NCBI GenBank assembly: GCA_023441845.1 | Contig: JAEZNF010000638.1 | Span: 1-7,924 of the forward strand | Length of the DNA: 7,924 bases | Source: Bacillota bacterium | Lineage (GTDB): Bacteria > Bacillota > Clostridia > Acetivibrionales > DSM-2933 | Reading direction: 5' to 3' | Part shown: in pieces, positions 1 to 5,861 of the stretch | How the letters are laid out: each line of letters begins with the position of its first letter | Numbering within the stretch: position 1 is the first letter of the stretch | Notes under the pieces: model-generated | Database searches by the model: none | Told to the model about the DNA's origin: nothing | The model's input: the letters and a program-made list of their open reading frames with translations, nothing else | Position numbers and translations under genes: made by a program

Positions 1-270
1 CTCCAGTATAGTGTTTTGCTGAATCAGGTGGGTATCCAATATAAGGCCAAGCCCCAGCCTGTTTACCTGCTTATTATAAGTCATTTCAAAATGTCTTCTG
101 CAAAATCCCTTTTCATTGGTTTCAATCCTGCCCTCGGGTTCCATCAGTGAAGGGCCCAGGATATAGTCAATATATTCGTTTTCAAGTTTTTTTTCCAGCA
201 CGCATACCGGACATTCACATTCTTCTTTAAAGGCATCGGTAACAGGTATTGTATATATCTTCTCTTTCAT
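1..270 (-). CDS. DUF6062 family protein (N-terminal part, runs off the left edge)
   Basis: The minus strand is open from an ATG at 268-270 to the window edge, giving 90 residues that begin MKEKIYTIPVTDAF. I recognise this as the N-terminus of the clostridial DUF6062 family, whose function is unknown. Visible marks are a cysteine cluster ECECPVC (C18, C20, C23), the stretch LGPSLMEPEGRIETNEKGFC, and a second CxxH pair (C57, H60). Together these could form a metal site, but that is inference. A Shine-Dalgarno GGAAAGGAA lies about 9 bases upstream of the ATG and supports the start. The gene is divergent from ogg across a 141-base AT-rich gap. The C-terminus is outside the window, so full length and integrity cannot be judged. 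Confidence 0.85.
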   Translation of the reverse strand, partial: MKEKIYTIPVTDAFKEECECPVCVLEKKLENEYIDYILGPSLMEPEGRIETNEKGFCRRHFEMTYNKQVNRLGLGLILDTHLIQQNTILE

Positions 271-291
271 TGATTGCAGTTCCTTTCCGAC

Positions 292-343
292 ATCAGAAAT
301 AATTGTCAGATGGTTTTAATTATTTTATTATATCAGAAATAAT
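292..343. repeat. Two 12-bp direct repeats in the divergent DUF6062/ogg intergenic region
   Basis: The 12-mer ATCAGAAATAAT occurs exactly at 292-303 and again at 332-343, 40 bp apart start to start (about four helical turns). A minus-strand TATAAT lies at 327-332, touching the right copy, but no good -35 accompanies it. The arrangement could be an operator pair between two divergent genes. It could also be chance in AT-rich DNA. No function is assigned. Confidence 0.35.
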
Positions 344-411
344 AGGGAATATATATGTTAAAATATATGTTTGATAAAATCGGTTGATGAATTATTAAGG
401 TGGTGTCGCGT

Positions 412-1299
412 TTGGAATATAAAGGCTACAGGATTACTGAGGATGGCTCTATTCTTATTGTTGACGGGGTAAATGACTTTAATCCCGTACACATATTTGA
501 GTGCGGACAATGCTTCAGGTGGATAAAGCAGGATGACGGAAGCTACCGTGGAATAGTAAAGGATAAAGCGGTTAGTGTTTCTATGGATGGCACGAGGCTT
601 ATAATCAGGAACTCGTCTATCCGGGACTTTATAGATATTTGGTTTGATTATTTTGATCTGGGCAGGGATTACAGTGCCATAAAAAAACGCTTAAGCAAAG
701 ACGAAATTATGAAGGAAGCAATAAAATACGGTGCAGGTATAAGGCTATTAAGGCAGGATATATGGGAAGTCCTTATTTCTTTTATTATTTCAGCCAATAA
801 CAGGATTCCGAGAATTATGAAAACTGTTGACACGCTGTCTGAAATGTACGGGAAGGAAATTAAACAGGAAAACAGCAGCTTCTATGCTTTTCCTGATCCT
901 GAAATGCTTGCGGATTCCGAATTGGAGCATTTACAGATATGCAAGGCAGGATTCAGATGCAGGTATATAATTAAGGCCTCTTCAATGATAAGGGATAAAT
1001 CGGTAGATCTCGCCCAGCTTCCTGGAATGACTACCGTAAAGGCAAGGGAAGAACTCATAAGGGTTCCGGGAGTAGGCCAAAAGGTAGCGGACTGCGTTCT
1101 GCTTTATTCGGGAACCAAACATGATGTATTTCCGACTGATGTATGGGTAAAAAGGGTTATGGAAACCCTGTATTTCAAGCGGGAAGCGACCTTTAAAGAA
1201 ATCCACGCCTTTTCAGATGAGTACTTTGGTGATTTGGCAGGGTTTGCGCAGCAGTACCTGTTTTATTATGCCAGGGAAAACAAAATCGGGACAGAATGA
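412..1299 (+). CDS. ogg: 8-oxoguanine DNA glycosylase / AP lyase (Ogg family)
   Basis: This is a bifunctional base-excision repair enzyme that removes 8-oxoguanine from DNA and nicks the abasic site. With the TTG start it has 295 residues. The N-terminal domain carries FECGQCFRW (near residue 30), the typical Ogg GQ-FRW motif. SANNRIPRI (about 127-135) matches the Asn-Asn region of human OGG1 (N149/N150). The helix-hairpin-helix is VPGVGQKVADC, with K224 as the Schiff-base lysine (human K249). D243 in FPTDVW matches catalytic D268. GFAQQYLF supplies the equivalents of the base-pocket residues Q315 and F319. All key residues are present, so it should be active. GTG codons at 400 and 403 are in frame, but the Shine-Dalgarno AAGGTGG (397-403) covers them. 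TTG at 412 sits 8 bases after it, so I place the start there. The DUF3343 gene follows 73 bases later on the same strand. Confidence 0.92.
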   Translation: MEYKGYRITEDGSILIVDGVNDFNPVHIFECGQCFRWIKQDDGSYRGIVKDKAVSVSMDGTRLIIRNSSIRDFIDIWFDYFDLGRDYSAIKKRLSKDEIMKEAIKYGAGIRLLRQDIWEVLISFIISANNRIPRIMKTVDTLSEMYGKEIKQENSSFYAFPDPEMLADSELEHLQICKAGFRCRYIIKASSMIRDKSVDLAQLPGMTTVKAREELIRVPGVGQKVADCVLLYSGTKHDVFPTDVWVKRVMETLYFKREATFKEIHAFSDEYFGDLAGFAQQYLFYYARENKIGTE

Positions 1300-1372
1300 T
1301 CCGGAGTTGAAAACATGTAACGTCTTTAGTCCGATCGAAATATTATGTTATATAAAATGTTTCGAGGTGATT

Positions 1373-1633
1373 ATGGTGGACTGTTTGGCAATTTTAAGGT
1401 CCGGGAACTATGCTCTCGCATTGTGCAGCATATTGGAAAGAAAAGGGTATGTATTTGAGGTTGTTTCGATACCATGTCAAATTGCGCGCGAAGGCTGCGG
1501 CTATTGCCTGAAATTTCCGGAAATATATAAAGATTTGGTAATAAAAGAAGGAACATCAAACGGTTTGGTAATACTTGAGATGTATAGAGTTCAACCGGGT
1601 TTTAACAAGAATAGGTATATAAAAATTTTATAA
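1373..1633 (+). CDS. DUF3343 family protein (putative Se/S carrier-like)
   Basis: This small 86-residue protein begins MVDCLAILRSGNYAL and matches the DUF3343 family, annotated as putative Se/S carrier-like. The family pattern is an N-terminal beta-strand/helix that recognises a signal, then a cysteine-bearing loop. Here it reads SIPCQIAREGCGYCLKFPE, with C35, C42 and C45 as the candidate redox or sulfur-carrying thiols. Many members carry a single CG in this loop, so the GCGYC here is slightly richer. Start: ATG at 1373 preceded by GAGGTGATT, a close match to the extended anti-Shine-Dalgarno complement. The frame stays open upstream into the end of ogg, but no ribosome site supports an earlier start. 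A GTG at 1376 is an alternative. It may be cotranscribed with ogg, since no terminator is visible between them. The biochemical role is unproven. Confidence 0.8.
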   Translation: MVDCLAILRSGNYALALCSILERKGYVFEVVSIPCQIAREGCGYCLKFPEIYKDLVIKEGTSNGLVILEMYRVQPGFNKNRYIKIL

Positions 1634-1758
1634 TATTATCGTATAAATATTGCAATAAATCAAGTGAGGAAAGACTAATATACATGCAGATTGAGAGAGC
1701 ATGATAAAGTTTAATTATAATAGATAATGGATAGCAAGCGTAGAAGAATTTTTAAATG

Positions 1759-1788
1759 TTGTTTTCATTGCCTGGATGGTGCTATAAT
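1759..1788 (+). promoter_or_regulatory. Extended -10 promoter for 6S RNA
   Basis: A perfect TATAAT at 1783-1788 is preceded by TGC, giving the extended -10 form TGnTATAAT. The -35 is poor: TTGTTT at 1759-1764 with an 18-base spacer, or TTTTCA at 1762-1767 with 15. Transcription would begin near 1795, about 15 bases before the terminal helix of the structured RNA. A second TATAAT at 1716-1721 has TTGAGA 19 bases upstream and may be another start point. The stretch 1634-1758 otherwise holds nothing I can support. Confidence 0.7.
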
Positions 1789-1796
1789 AATTTTGA

Positions 1797-2010
1797 AAAC
1801 GAAATTAATCCTGAAATGTGCGAGTGTACCTAAATTTTGAACCTACATTTGGAATAAGGGAGTTTGGCGTTTGAAAGCGTATATCAGGCCTCAAGATAAT
1901 ACCGACACTTAAATATTAAGTGCAACGGCGGTGGAAGGTAAAAGCTTTTAGCAGGACACCCACCTAGCATGGGCTAGGTGTCAAAATATAGGTGGTCGGC
2001 ATTTTGGGTT
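1797..2010 (+). ncRNA. ssrS: 6S RNA (RNA polymerase-binding regulatory RNA)
   Basis: 6S RNA mimics an open promoter, binds housekeeping sigma-RNA polymerase and represses it in stationary phase. The call rests on structure. A terminal helix pairs 1810-1823 with 1996-2008 (13 bp, G1820 bulged). A second helix pairs 1828-1840 (ACCTAAATTTTGA) with 1981-1993 with a single mismatch. A central asymmetric bubble follows; its 3' strand contains the hairpin CACCTAG/CTAGGTG (1961-1967, 1974-1980). Beyond it is an upper arm, with TTGAAAGC (1871-1878) pairing with 1944-1951, capped by the perfect hairpin CACTTAA/TTAAGTG (1906-1912, 1916-1922). Length near 200 nt, the rod-bubble-rod layout, and ATGTGCGA opposite TCGGCAT at the base all fit known 6S RNAs. 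A strong promoter precedes it and a terminator follows directly. No reading frame of note is present. SRP RNA, tmRNA and RNase P motifs are absent. The exact ends are approximate. Confidence 0.8.
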
Positions 2011-2011
2011 T

Positions 2012-2065
2012 AAAGATGAATAAAAAGCTCTCTGTAAAAGGAGAGCTTTTATTCATCTTTTATTT
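2012..2065. terminator. Bidirectional intrinsic terminator between 6S RNA and the convergent propeller gene
   Basis: Arms 2012-2032 and 2041-2060 pair over 20 bp with one bulged A and an 8-base loop; the core is GCTCTC/GAGAGC. Read on the plus strand, the hairpin ends in CTTTTATT and would end 6S RNA. Read on the minus strand, it ends in CTTTTTATT and would end the convergent gene. The minus-strand stop codon (2049-2051) and the last codons, encoding KDE, lie inside the right arm. Confidence 0.9.
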
Positions 2066-3356
2066 TATATTTTTGTTCAAAATCGTCCATTACGGCTTTT
2101 ACGCTGTCAAGTCTTTGACTGATGCCCTTAAGCTGGCTTAATTCGTTTTCCAGAAGGGAAAGTCTTAATGAGTACTTTGTGAGTTCCTTGTTAAGGTTTT
2201 GCTGGGCTTGTGCCAGTTCGGAGAACTTATTGTCAAGGCTTATGTTTGACTCCTGAATATCCTCGACACTTCCTTTTAAAGTTTTAAAGCCATCCAGGAG
2301 CATACTTCTTAGTTCGTCCGCAGTTATGCTGTTATTAGAGGATGAATCATATAAGAAGGCCAGATTATACCCATTAATAAAATTTCCGGGAATGTTCTTT
2401 ACAGAAATTTTTTCATTTTCTATAGGATCGTTCGATTTATAAATAATATTGGCAAGATGCCTGCCGTTAAAGAAGTTATACCTCAATGGTCTGCCGAAAG
2501 AACTGTCATTGTCGCCCGTGGAACTGTAGTATATGGAATTATCCCTTACCCAGTACACCAGGGCTTTTTTGTTGACAATGACCACAGAAAAGTCTTTAAA
2601 AGCATATTGAGAAGTGTTTATAACCACTTCAGAGGTCCAAATGTTCCTGTCCGGCATTTTCTGCTGGTAAACTAACTCAAATAACTTGTCATTCTGCCTT
2701 TGGTAGCAAATATGTATAATATCGGTGCTGTCAATTACCGTCCTTGGGAGTTCACAGTTTCCGGTATACCTTGTGATTGGGGTGAATTCACCCCAGCTTT
2801 TTTGAGAGGCAATGTACTTTTTAGAACCCAATTGAGTATACTTTCCGTCGGAAACATGGTAAACAATGTACATATTCCCGGACTTATCGCAAACAACCGA
2901 GTAGGGGTGCGGGTTTTTAACAACATAATCCAGAACTTTGGGATTGCTTACACTTCCCGCAGCTAAGGTCTGATGTGAGAGAATGTTATGGTTGTTATAC
3001 TCAATAATGAAGAAGATGTGAACCGATTTCTTACCGGGTATGAGGTACAGATGCTTGTCATAAACCGAGGGGGATTTGCTGTTTAATACCGGAATAGTAT
3101 TTATATTACTGTTGTCAATCATGGAACAAAATATATTTCCCTGTTTATCCTGGAAGATTATATGGAAACAGTCTTCATAATCCATGTCGATAAAAAATGT
3201 CCGGTGTAAACTTTTTTGAATAACTCTCGGCTCGGACCATGTACTGCGCTTTGTAAGTGTACTGTAGCAAAGTCCCAGTCTCTCATCATGGTAGAAGCTC
3301 CATACCTTCCCGGAAGATTGTTTAAACACAAACTGAATGTTGTCTGAACTATACAT
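2049..3356 (-). CDS. Predicted beta-propeller protein with C-terminal coiled coil, function unknown
   Basis: This 435-residue protein begins MYSSDNIQFVF. I do not recognise a named family. The first ~330 residues show about six degenerate repeats of roughly 50 residues. Each has a hydrophobic strand (HIIFQD, HIFFIIE, MYIVYHV, HICYQRQ, LVYWVRD), a polar turn, then Y/F-S/T strands often ending in W-S-x-P-like ends (TWSEP, SWGEF, IWTSE). This is the pattern of a sialidase-like propeller. From about residue 343 to the end, heptads rich in L, I, K and E predict a long coiled coil, so the protein may oligomerise or tether. No signal peptide or membrane segment is visible. An in-frame GTG at 3363-3365 lies within the Shine-Dalgarno AGGGTGA, so I prefer the ATG at 3354-3356, 6-7 bases downstream. 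It is divergent from the cysteine-rich gene and convergent with 6S RNA. Confidence 0.85.
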   Translation of the reverse strand: MYSSDNIQFVFKQSSGKVWSFYHDERLGLCYSTLTKRSTWSEPRVIQKSLHRTFFIDMDYEDCFHIIFQDKQGNIFCSMIDNSNINTIPVLNSKSPSVYDKHLYLIPGKKSVHIFFIIEYNNHNILSHQTLAAGSVSNPKVLDYVVKNPHPYSVVCDKSGNMYIVYHVSDGKYTQLGSKKYIASQKSWGEFTPITRYTGNCELPRTVIDSTDIIHICYQRQNDKLFELVYQQKMPDRNIWTSEVVINTSQYAFKDFSVVIVNKKALVYWVRDNSIYYSSTGDNDSSFGRPLRYNFFNGRHLANIIYKSNDPIENEKISVKNIPGNFINGYNLAFLYDSSSNNSITADELRSMLLDGFKTLKGSVEDIQESNISLDNKFSELAQAQQNLNKELTKYSLRLSLLENELSQLKGISQRLDSVKAVMDDFEQKYKIKDE

Positions 3357-3481
3357 GTTTGTCACCCTGTGGAAATATTCCTACATATGTTTATGAAGTT
3401 AGTATGCGAATTATTATTAAAAAGTTTTTTGCAGTGTAACAAAAAAAATAATACCACATATTATGTAATTGAAAGGAAATC

Positions 3482-3513
3482 ATTAAGGAAACTAATTAAG
3501 GAAACTAATTAAG
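3482..3513 (+). repeat. 13-bp tandem repeat in the leader of the cysteine-rich gene
   Basis: The unit ATTAAGGAAACTA is repeated exactly at 3482-3494 and 3495-3507, with a partial third copy ATTAAG at 3508-3513. Each unit carries a Shine-Dalgarno-like AAGGA. The true ribosome site, AGGGGGA (3517-3523), follows immediately. The repeat number could vary by slippage. Whether the extra AAGGA sites serve as ribosome standby sites is inference. Confidence 0.7.
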
Positions 3514-3529
3514 TAAAGGGGGATATAAT

Positions 3530-4447
3530 ATGGGCCAACACGAAAAAGTTGTTCCGGGCTTAATAAGCGGATGCGACCTTCAAAGAATCAGAGAAGCAGT
3601 GTGTATAATGGTTGATAAAATATACGATTCCTGCAGGGAAAAGGATTGTATAGAAAATGCAAGGGTAATATTCAAGTGTCCTGAAAGAGTACAGCATATA
3701 ATTGATACAGCTACCACTGTAAGGTGCAGAGGAGCTGAAATAATTGATGTGCTTACACATATTGAAGAAGTACCGTTTAAGAGAGGCTTCTTTACGGTAG
3801 ATGTTACTTTCTTCATCAAAGTAAGGCTTGAATTCATTCTTCCGACAGGACCTGTTAGAGAAACCGGAATTGTAGTATTCAATAAAAAGGTTATTCTTTT
3901 TGGTTCAGAAGGAAACGTAAAAATATTCAAATCACAATTTGTTGAACATTGCGGCTGCCGCAGCGAAGAACCGGCGCATTTAAGACTTGAGCAGAGCAAT
4001 CTGCCGATTGCAAAGGTAGAGGTTGCAGAGCCTATTTGCCTTAATGCAAGAATTCAGGATATACTTGATAAATTCTTTGAGGATTGCTGCGACAATTTAC
4101 CGAGAAATGTAGTTGAAGCATTGGAAGCTGATAATGAAGGCGCTGGAGAAAGATTCATAGAAGCACCGGTTGCTGGAGTACTTCCTGCACCTAGAAAAAG
4201 AGTTGTTGTTACAATAGGCTTATTCTCAATAATCAAGCTTACCAGACTTGTACAACTGCTTATACCTGCATTTGACTTCTGCTTCCCGAATAAAGAATGT
4301 ATTGCAGCTACCGAAGAAAATCCATGCGAGCTTTTTGATACAATAGAATTCCCGTTTAATGAATTCTTCCCGCCTCAGAAGTTTGATTTTCCGGGTGCTA
4401 CGGAAGCTGAAAAAAGAATGACTGAAGAATTATCAGAAGGCTGCTGA
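3530..4447 (+). CDS. Conserved clostridial cysteine-rich protein, function unknown
   Basis: This protein has 305 residues and starts at ATG 3530, 7 bases after AGGGGGA. It resembles a hypothetical family I recall as widespread in Clostridia, with signatures VDKIYDSC-EKDC (29-40), VPFKRGFFTVDVTFF (81-95) and KKVILFGSEGNVKIF (119-133). No function for that family is known to me. It contains 15 cysteines, including DSCREKDC, EHCGCR (141, 143), DCCD (186, 187), a cluster at 251/257/266 and a C-terminal GC. A short proline/alanine segment (APVAGVLPAPRKR, 212-224) separates two parts. The second part again has FFEDCC and a hydrophobic stretch. No signal peptide or classical membrane helix is visible. 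The cysteines suggest cross-linking or metal binding; a spore-coat role is a guess. A SigK-like -10 (CATATTATG, 3457-3465) with AC about 16 bases upstream is weak support. A terminator follows at once, so it is monocistronic. Confidence 0.85.
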   Translation: MGQHEKVVPGLISGCDLQRIREAVCIMVDKIYDSCREKDCIENARVIFKCPERVQHIIDTATTVRCRGAEIIDVLTHIEEVPFKRGFFTVDVTFFIKVRLEFILPTGPVRETGIVVFNKKVILFGSEGNVKIFKSQFVEHCGCRSEEPAHLRLEQSNLPIAKVEVAEPICLNARIQDILDKFFEDCCDNLPRNVVEALEADNEGAGERFIEAPVAGVLPAPRKRVVVTIGLFSIIKLTRLVQLLIPAFDFCFPNKECIAATEENPCELFDTIEFPFNEFFPPQKFDFPGATEAEKRMTEELSEGC

Positions 4448-4460
4448 TAATTCCTGATAT

Positions 4461-4500
4461 AAAAAAGGGCTGGTTTTAGTTAAAGCCGGTCCTTTTTTAT
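4461..4500 (+). terminator. Intrinsic terminator of the cysteine-rich gene
   Basis: Arms 4461-4477 and 4482-4498 pair over 17 bp including three G-U pairs (AAAAAAGGGCTGG against CCGGTCCTTTTTT), with loop AGTT. A run of six T closes it. It lies 13 bases after the stop codon. The A-run on the left arm could let it work in both directions. Confidence 0.9.
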
Positions 4501-4515
4501 CTGTCCTTTTATTTC

Positions 4516-4617
4516 TTTAGGCAAAGTATAAATATAACTTTTACCATAATTATGCTATACCCTTGGTGGATGCCGCAAATGGCCCGCTTAGAAAGTGGAA
4601 GTAATGTTTTAAGTGCC
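4516..4617 (+). repeat. Structured ~100-nt intergenic element, copy A
   Basis: This is a diverged copy of the element at 5862-5961, in the same orientation. The first 47 bases align without gaps (38 identical). The last 33 bases, from CGCTTAGAAAG to AAGTGCC, differ at one position. ACTTTTAC (4537-4544) pairs with GTGGAAGT (4595-4602), with two G-U pairs where copy B has G-C. The crossing helix GCAAAGTA/AATTATGC is weaker than in copy B. It sits between the upstream terminator and the promoter of the next gene, so it should not be in that gene's mRNA unless transcribed from elsewhere. Its GTGCC can also pair with GGCAC at 4636-4640. The class is unknown. Confidence 0.7.
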
Positions 4618-4647
4618 ATTAGCCATATTTAGCCAGGCACTATTACC

Positions 4648-4677
4648 TTGACATAACTTTCGTATTTTCGTTAGAAT
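4648..4677 (+). promoter_or_regulatory. SigA-type promoter for the copper-amine-oxidase-domain gene
   Basis: A perfect -35 TTGACA (4648-4653) is followed after 18 bases by TAGAAT (4672-4677), one mismatch from TATAAT. Transcription would start near 4684, leaving a leader of about 40 bases before the ATG at 4723. The whole of repeat copy A lies upstream of this promoter. Confidence 0.75.
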
Positions 4678-4722
4678 ATAACTACAGGGGTTTCATATCA
4701 CTACATAGGGGGATTATTGATT

Positions 4723-5841
4723 ATGAAAAAGGTAATATTGGTAAGCTTGTGTGCTGCCTTGTTGTTTTTGGGAGCGTCACTATGCTATGCCAAAGAGGGT
4801 ACCATAACGGAAAGTCCCGATGTTAAAATTATAATTGACGGAGAACTTAGTACCTATACAAATGTTCCGATAACAGTTAACAACAGAACACTTCTTCCGT
4901 TTCGTGAAGTGCTTTGTAACCTTGGAGTTCAGAATGACGAAGAACATATCATCTGGAACAGCGCAGAAAAAAGTATCACCATCTTAAAGGACGAAGTTAA
5001 AATATACCTTAAGATAGGCAGTAATGATGCTACTGTCAATGATCAGCCTGTAGCAATTGATGTTGCCCCGGTCATATATAAAAGCAGAACTTACATACCT
5101 GCAAGATTCATTTCACAGAGTTTGGGGATAAAGGTCGGATGGGATCCGGTTTCAACAACGGTTCTTATGAAGAATGAGTCCGATTACAATGAAATAAAAA
5201 GCGTTCTTGACAAAACTAGTGCAGCGATGTCGTCTTTAGAGAGATATAAGACTGGCGAGACCGGGAAAGCATCGCTTTTTACCGGAAATATAACCGTATT
5301 ATCAATTACATCCCATAAGACCACGTATGATTATAAGAATAGATTAATTTATTCAACAATAGATTCAAGCCTTGAAGACGGAGAGAATAAGATTGACGAA
5401 CAACTTGAGTATTATACTGATGGATTTACGGAGTACGTCAAAACCGATGGAAACTGGCTAGGCACTCCTATGGATCAGGACAAGAGTAAAAAAGTGTTTG
5501 AATTTGAAGATCTGGCTGCCGATGACATACTTTGTACGGGTCTTAATTTTGTAAGTGATCCCACAGATAATGCAATTTGCTTAAAGGGGAACATAGACTT
5601 AAAAAATTACTCCGACGGTTATTTTGAGCTTGTTGATATAAGCGATTATAGGTTCAAAACAGTAGAGGTTGAAATTTCAATCAATAAAGATACCTATTAT
5701 ATAAACAAGATAACTTTGAAAGCAATAGTATCGAATAAAAATGATGAGGATTCAGAAATAACTACCGAACTGGAGACAAACTATTCCGATTTTAACGGAG
5801 ATTTTACGGTCGCTGTTCCGGAAGGGTTGGGTGTTGGGTAA
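4723..5841 (+). CDS. Secreted protein with copper amine oxidase-like N-terminal domain
   Basis: With the ATG at 4723 it has 372 residues. Residues 1-23 form a signal peptide: KK, a hydrophobic core, then SLCYA with likely cleavage after A23. No lipobox is present. Residues about 33-150 match the copper amine oxidase N-terminal domain (PF07833), a non-catalytic module common in clostridial surface proteins. Its two half-repeats show NNRTLLPFREV (53-63) and SRTYIPARFISQSLG (121-135), the latter closing with VGWDP. Residues 155-372 are beta-rich, with YYTDGFTEYVKTDGNW, and suggest a LolA/DUF6612-like lipid- or ligand-binding fold; this is inference. No copper or amine oxidase active site is present, so it is not an oxidase. 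The Shine-Dalgarno AGGGGGA (4707-4713) is 9 bases from ATG 4723 and only 3 from an in-frame TTG at 4717, so ATG is preferred. It is monocistronic: its own promoter upstream, then repeat copy B and a terminator. Confidence 0.88.
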   Translation: MKKVILVSLCAALLFLGASLCYAKEGTITESPDVKIIIDGELSTYTNVPITVNNRTLLPFREVLCNLGVQNDEEHIIWNSAEKSITILKDEVKIYLKIGSNDATVNDQPVAIDVAPVIYKSRTYIPARFISQSLGIKVGWDPVSTTVLMKNESDYNEIKSVLDKTSAAMSSLERYKTGETGKASLFTGNITVLSITSHKTTYDYKNRLIYSTIDSSLEDGENKIDEQLEYYTDGFTEYVKTDGNWLGTPMDQDKSKKVFEFEDLAADDILCTGLNFVSDPTDNAICLKGNIDLKNYSDGYFELVDISDYRFKTVEVEISINKDTYYINKITLKAIVSNKNDEDSEITTELETNYSDFNGDFTVAVPEGLGVG

Positions 5842-5861
5842 GTTCAAGCTGTTATTGTCTA

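Noticed and set aside
1684..1704. Six-codon leader peptide (MQIERA) after GAGGAAAG
   Set aside because: There is no attenuator or downstream gene that it could control. A chance short frame is more likely.
1797..2010. SRP RNA, tmRNA, RNase P RNA or a metabolite riboswitch instead of 6S RNA
   Set aside because: The SRP apical GGAAG/GCAGC motif, the tmRNA tRNA-like ends and peptide frame, and the RNase P GAGGAAAGTCC motif are absent. The downstream plus strand has no gene to regulate.
2457..2966. Plus-strand open frames inside the propeller gene
   Set aside because: They lie wholly antisense to a well-supported gene, lack ribosome sites and show no recognisable protein features.
3560..4236. 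Minus-strand open frames inside the cysteine-rich gene
   Set aside because: They are antisense shadows of a gene with a strong ribosome site, recognisable conserved motifs and its own terminator.
4723..4791. Lipoprotein signal peptide in the copper-amine-oxidase-domain protein
   Set aside because: The cysteine at position 21 is preceded by ASL, not a lipobox such as LAGC. The SLCYA end fits signal peptidase I.
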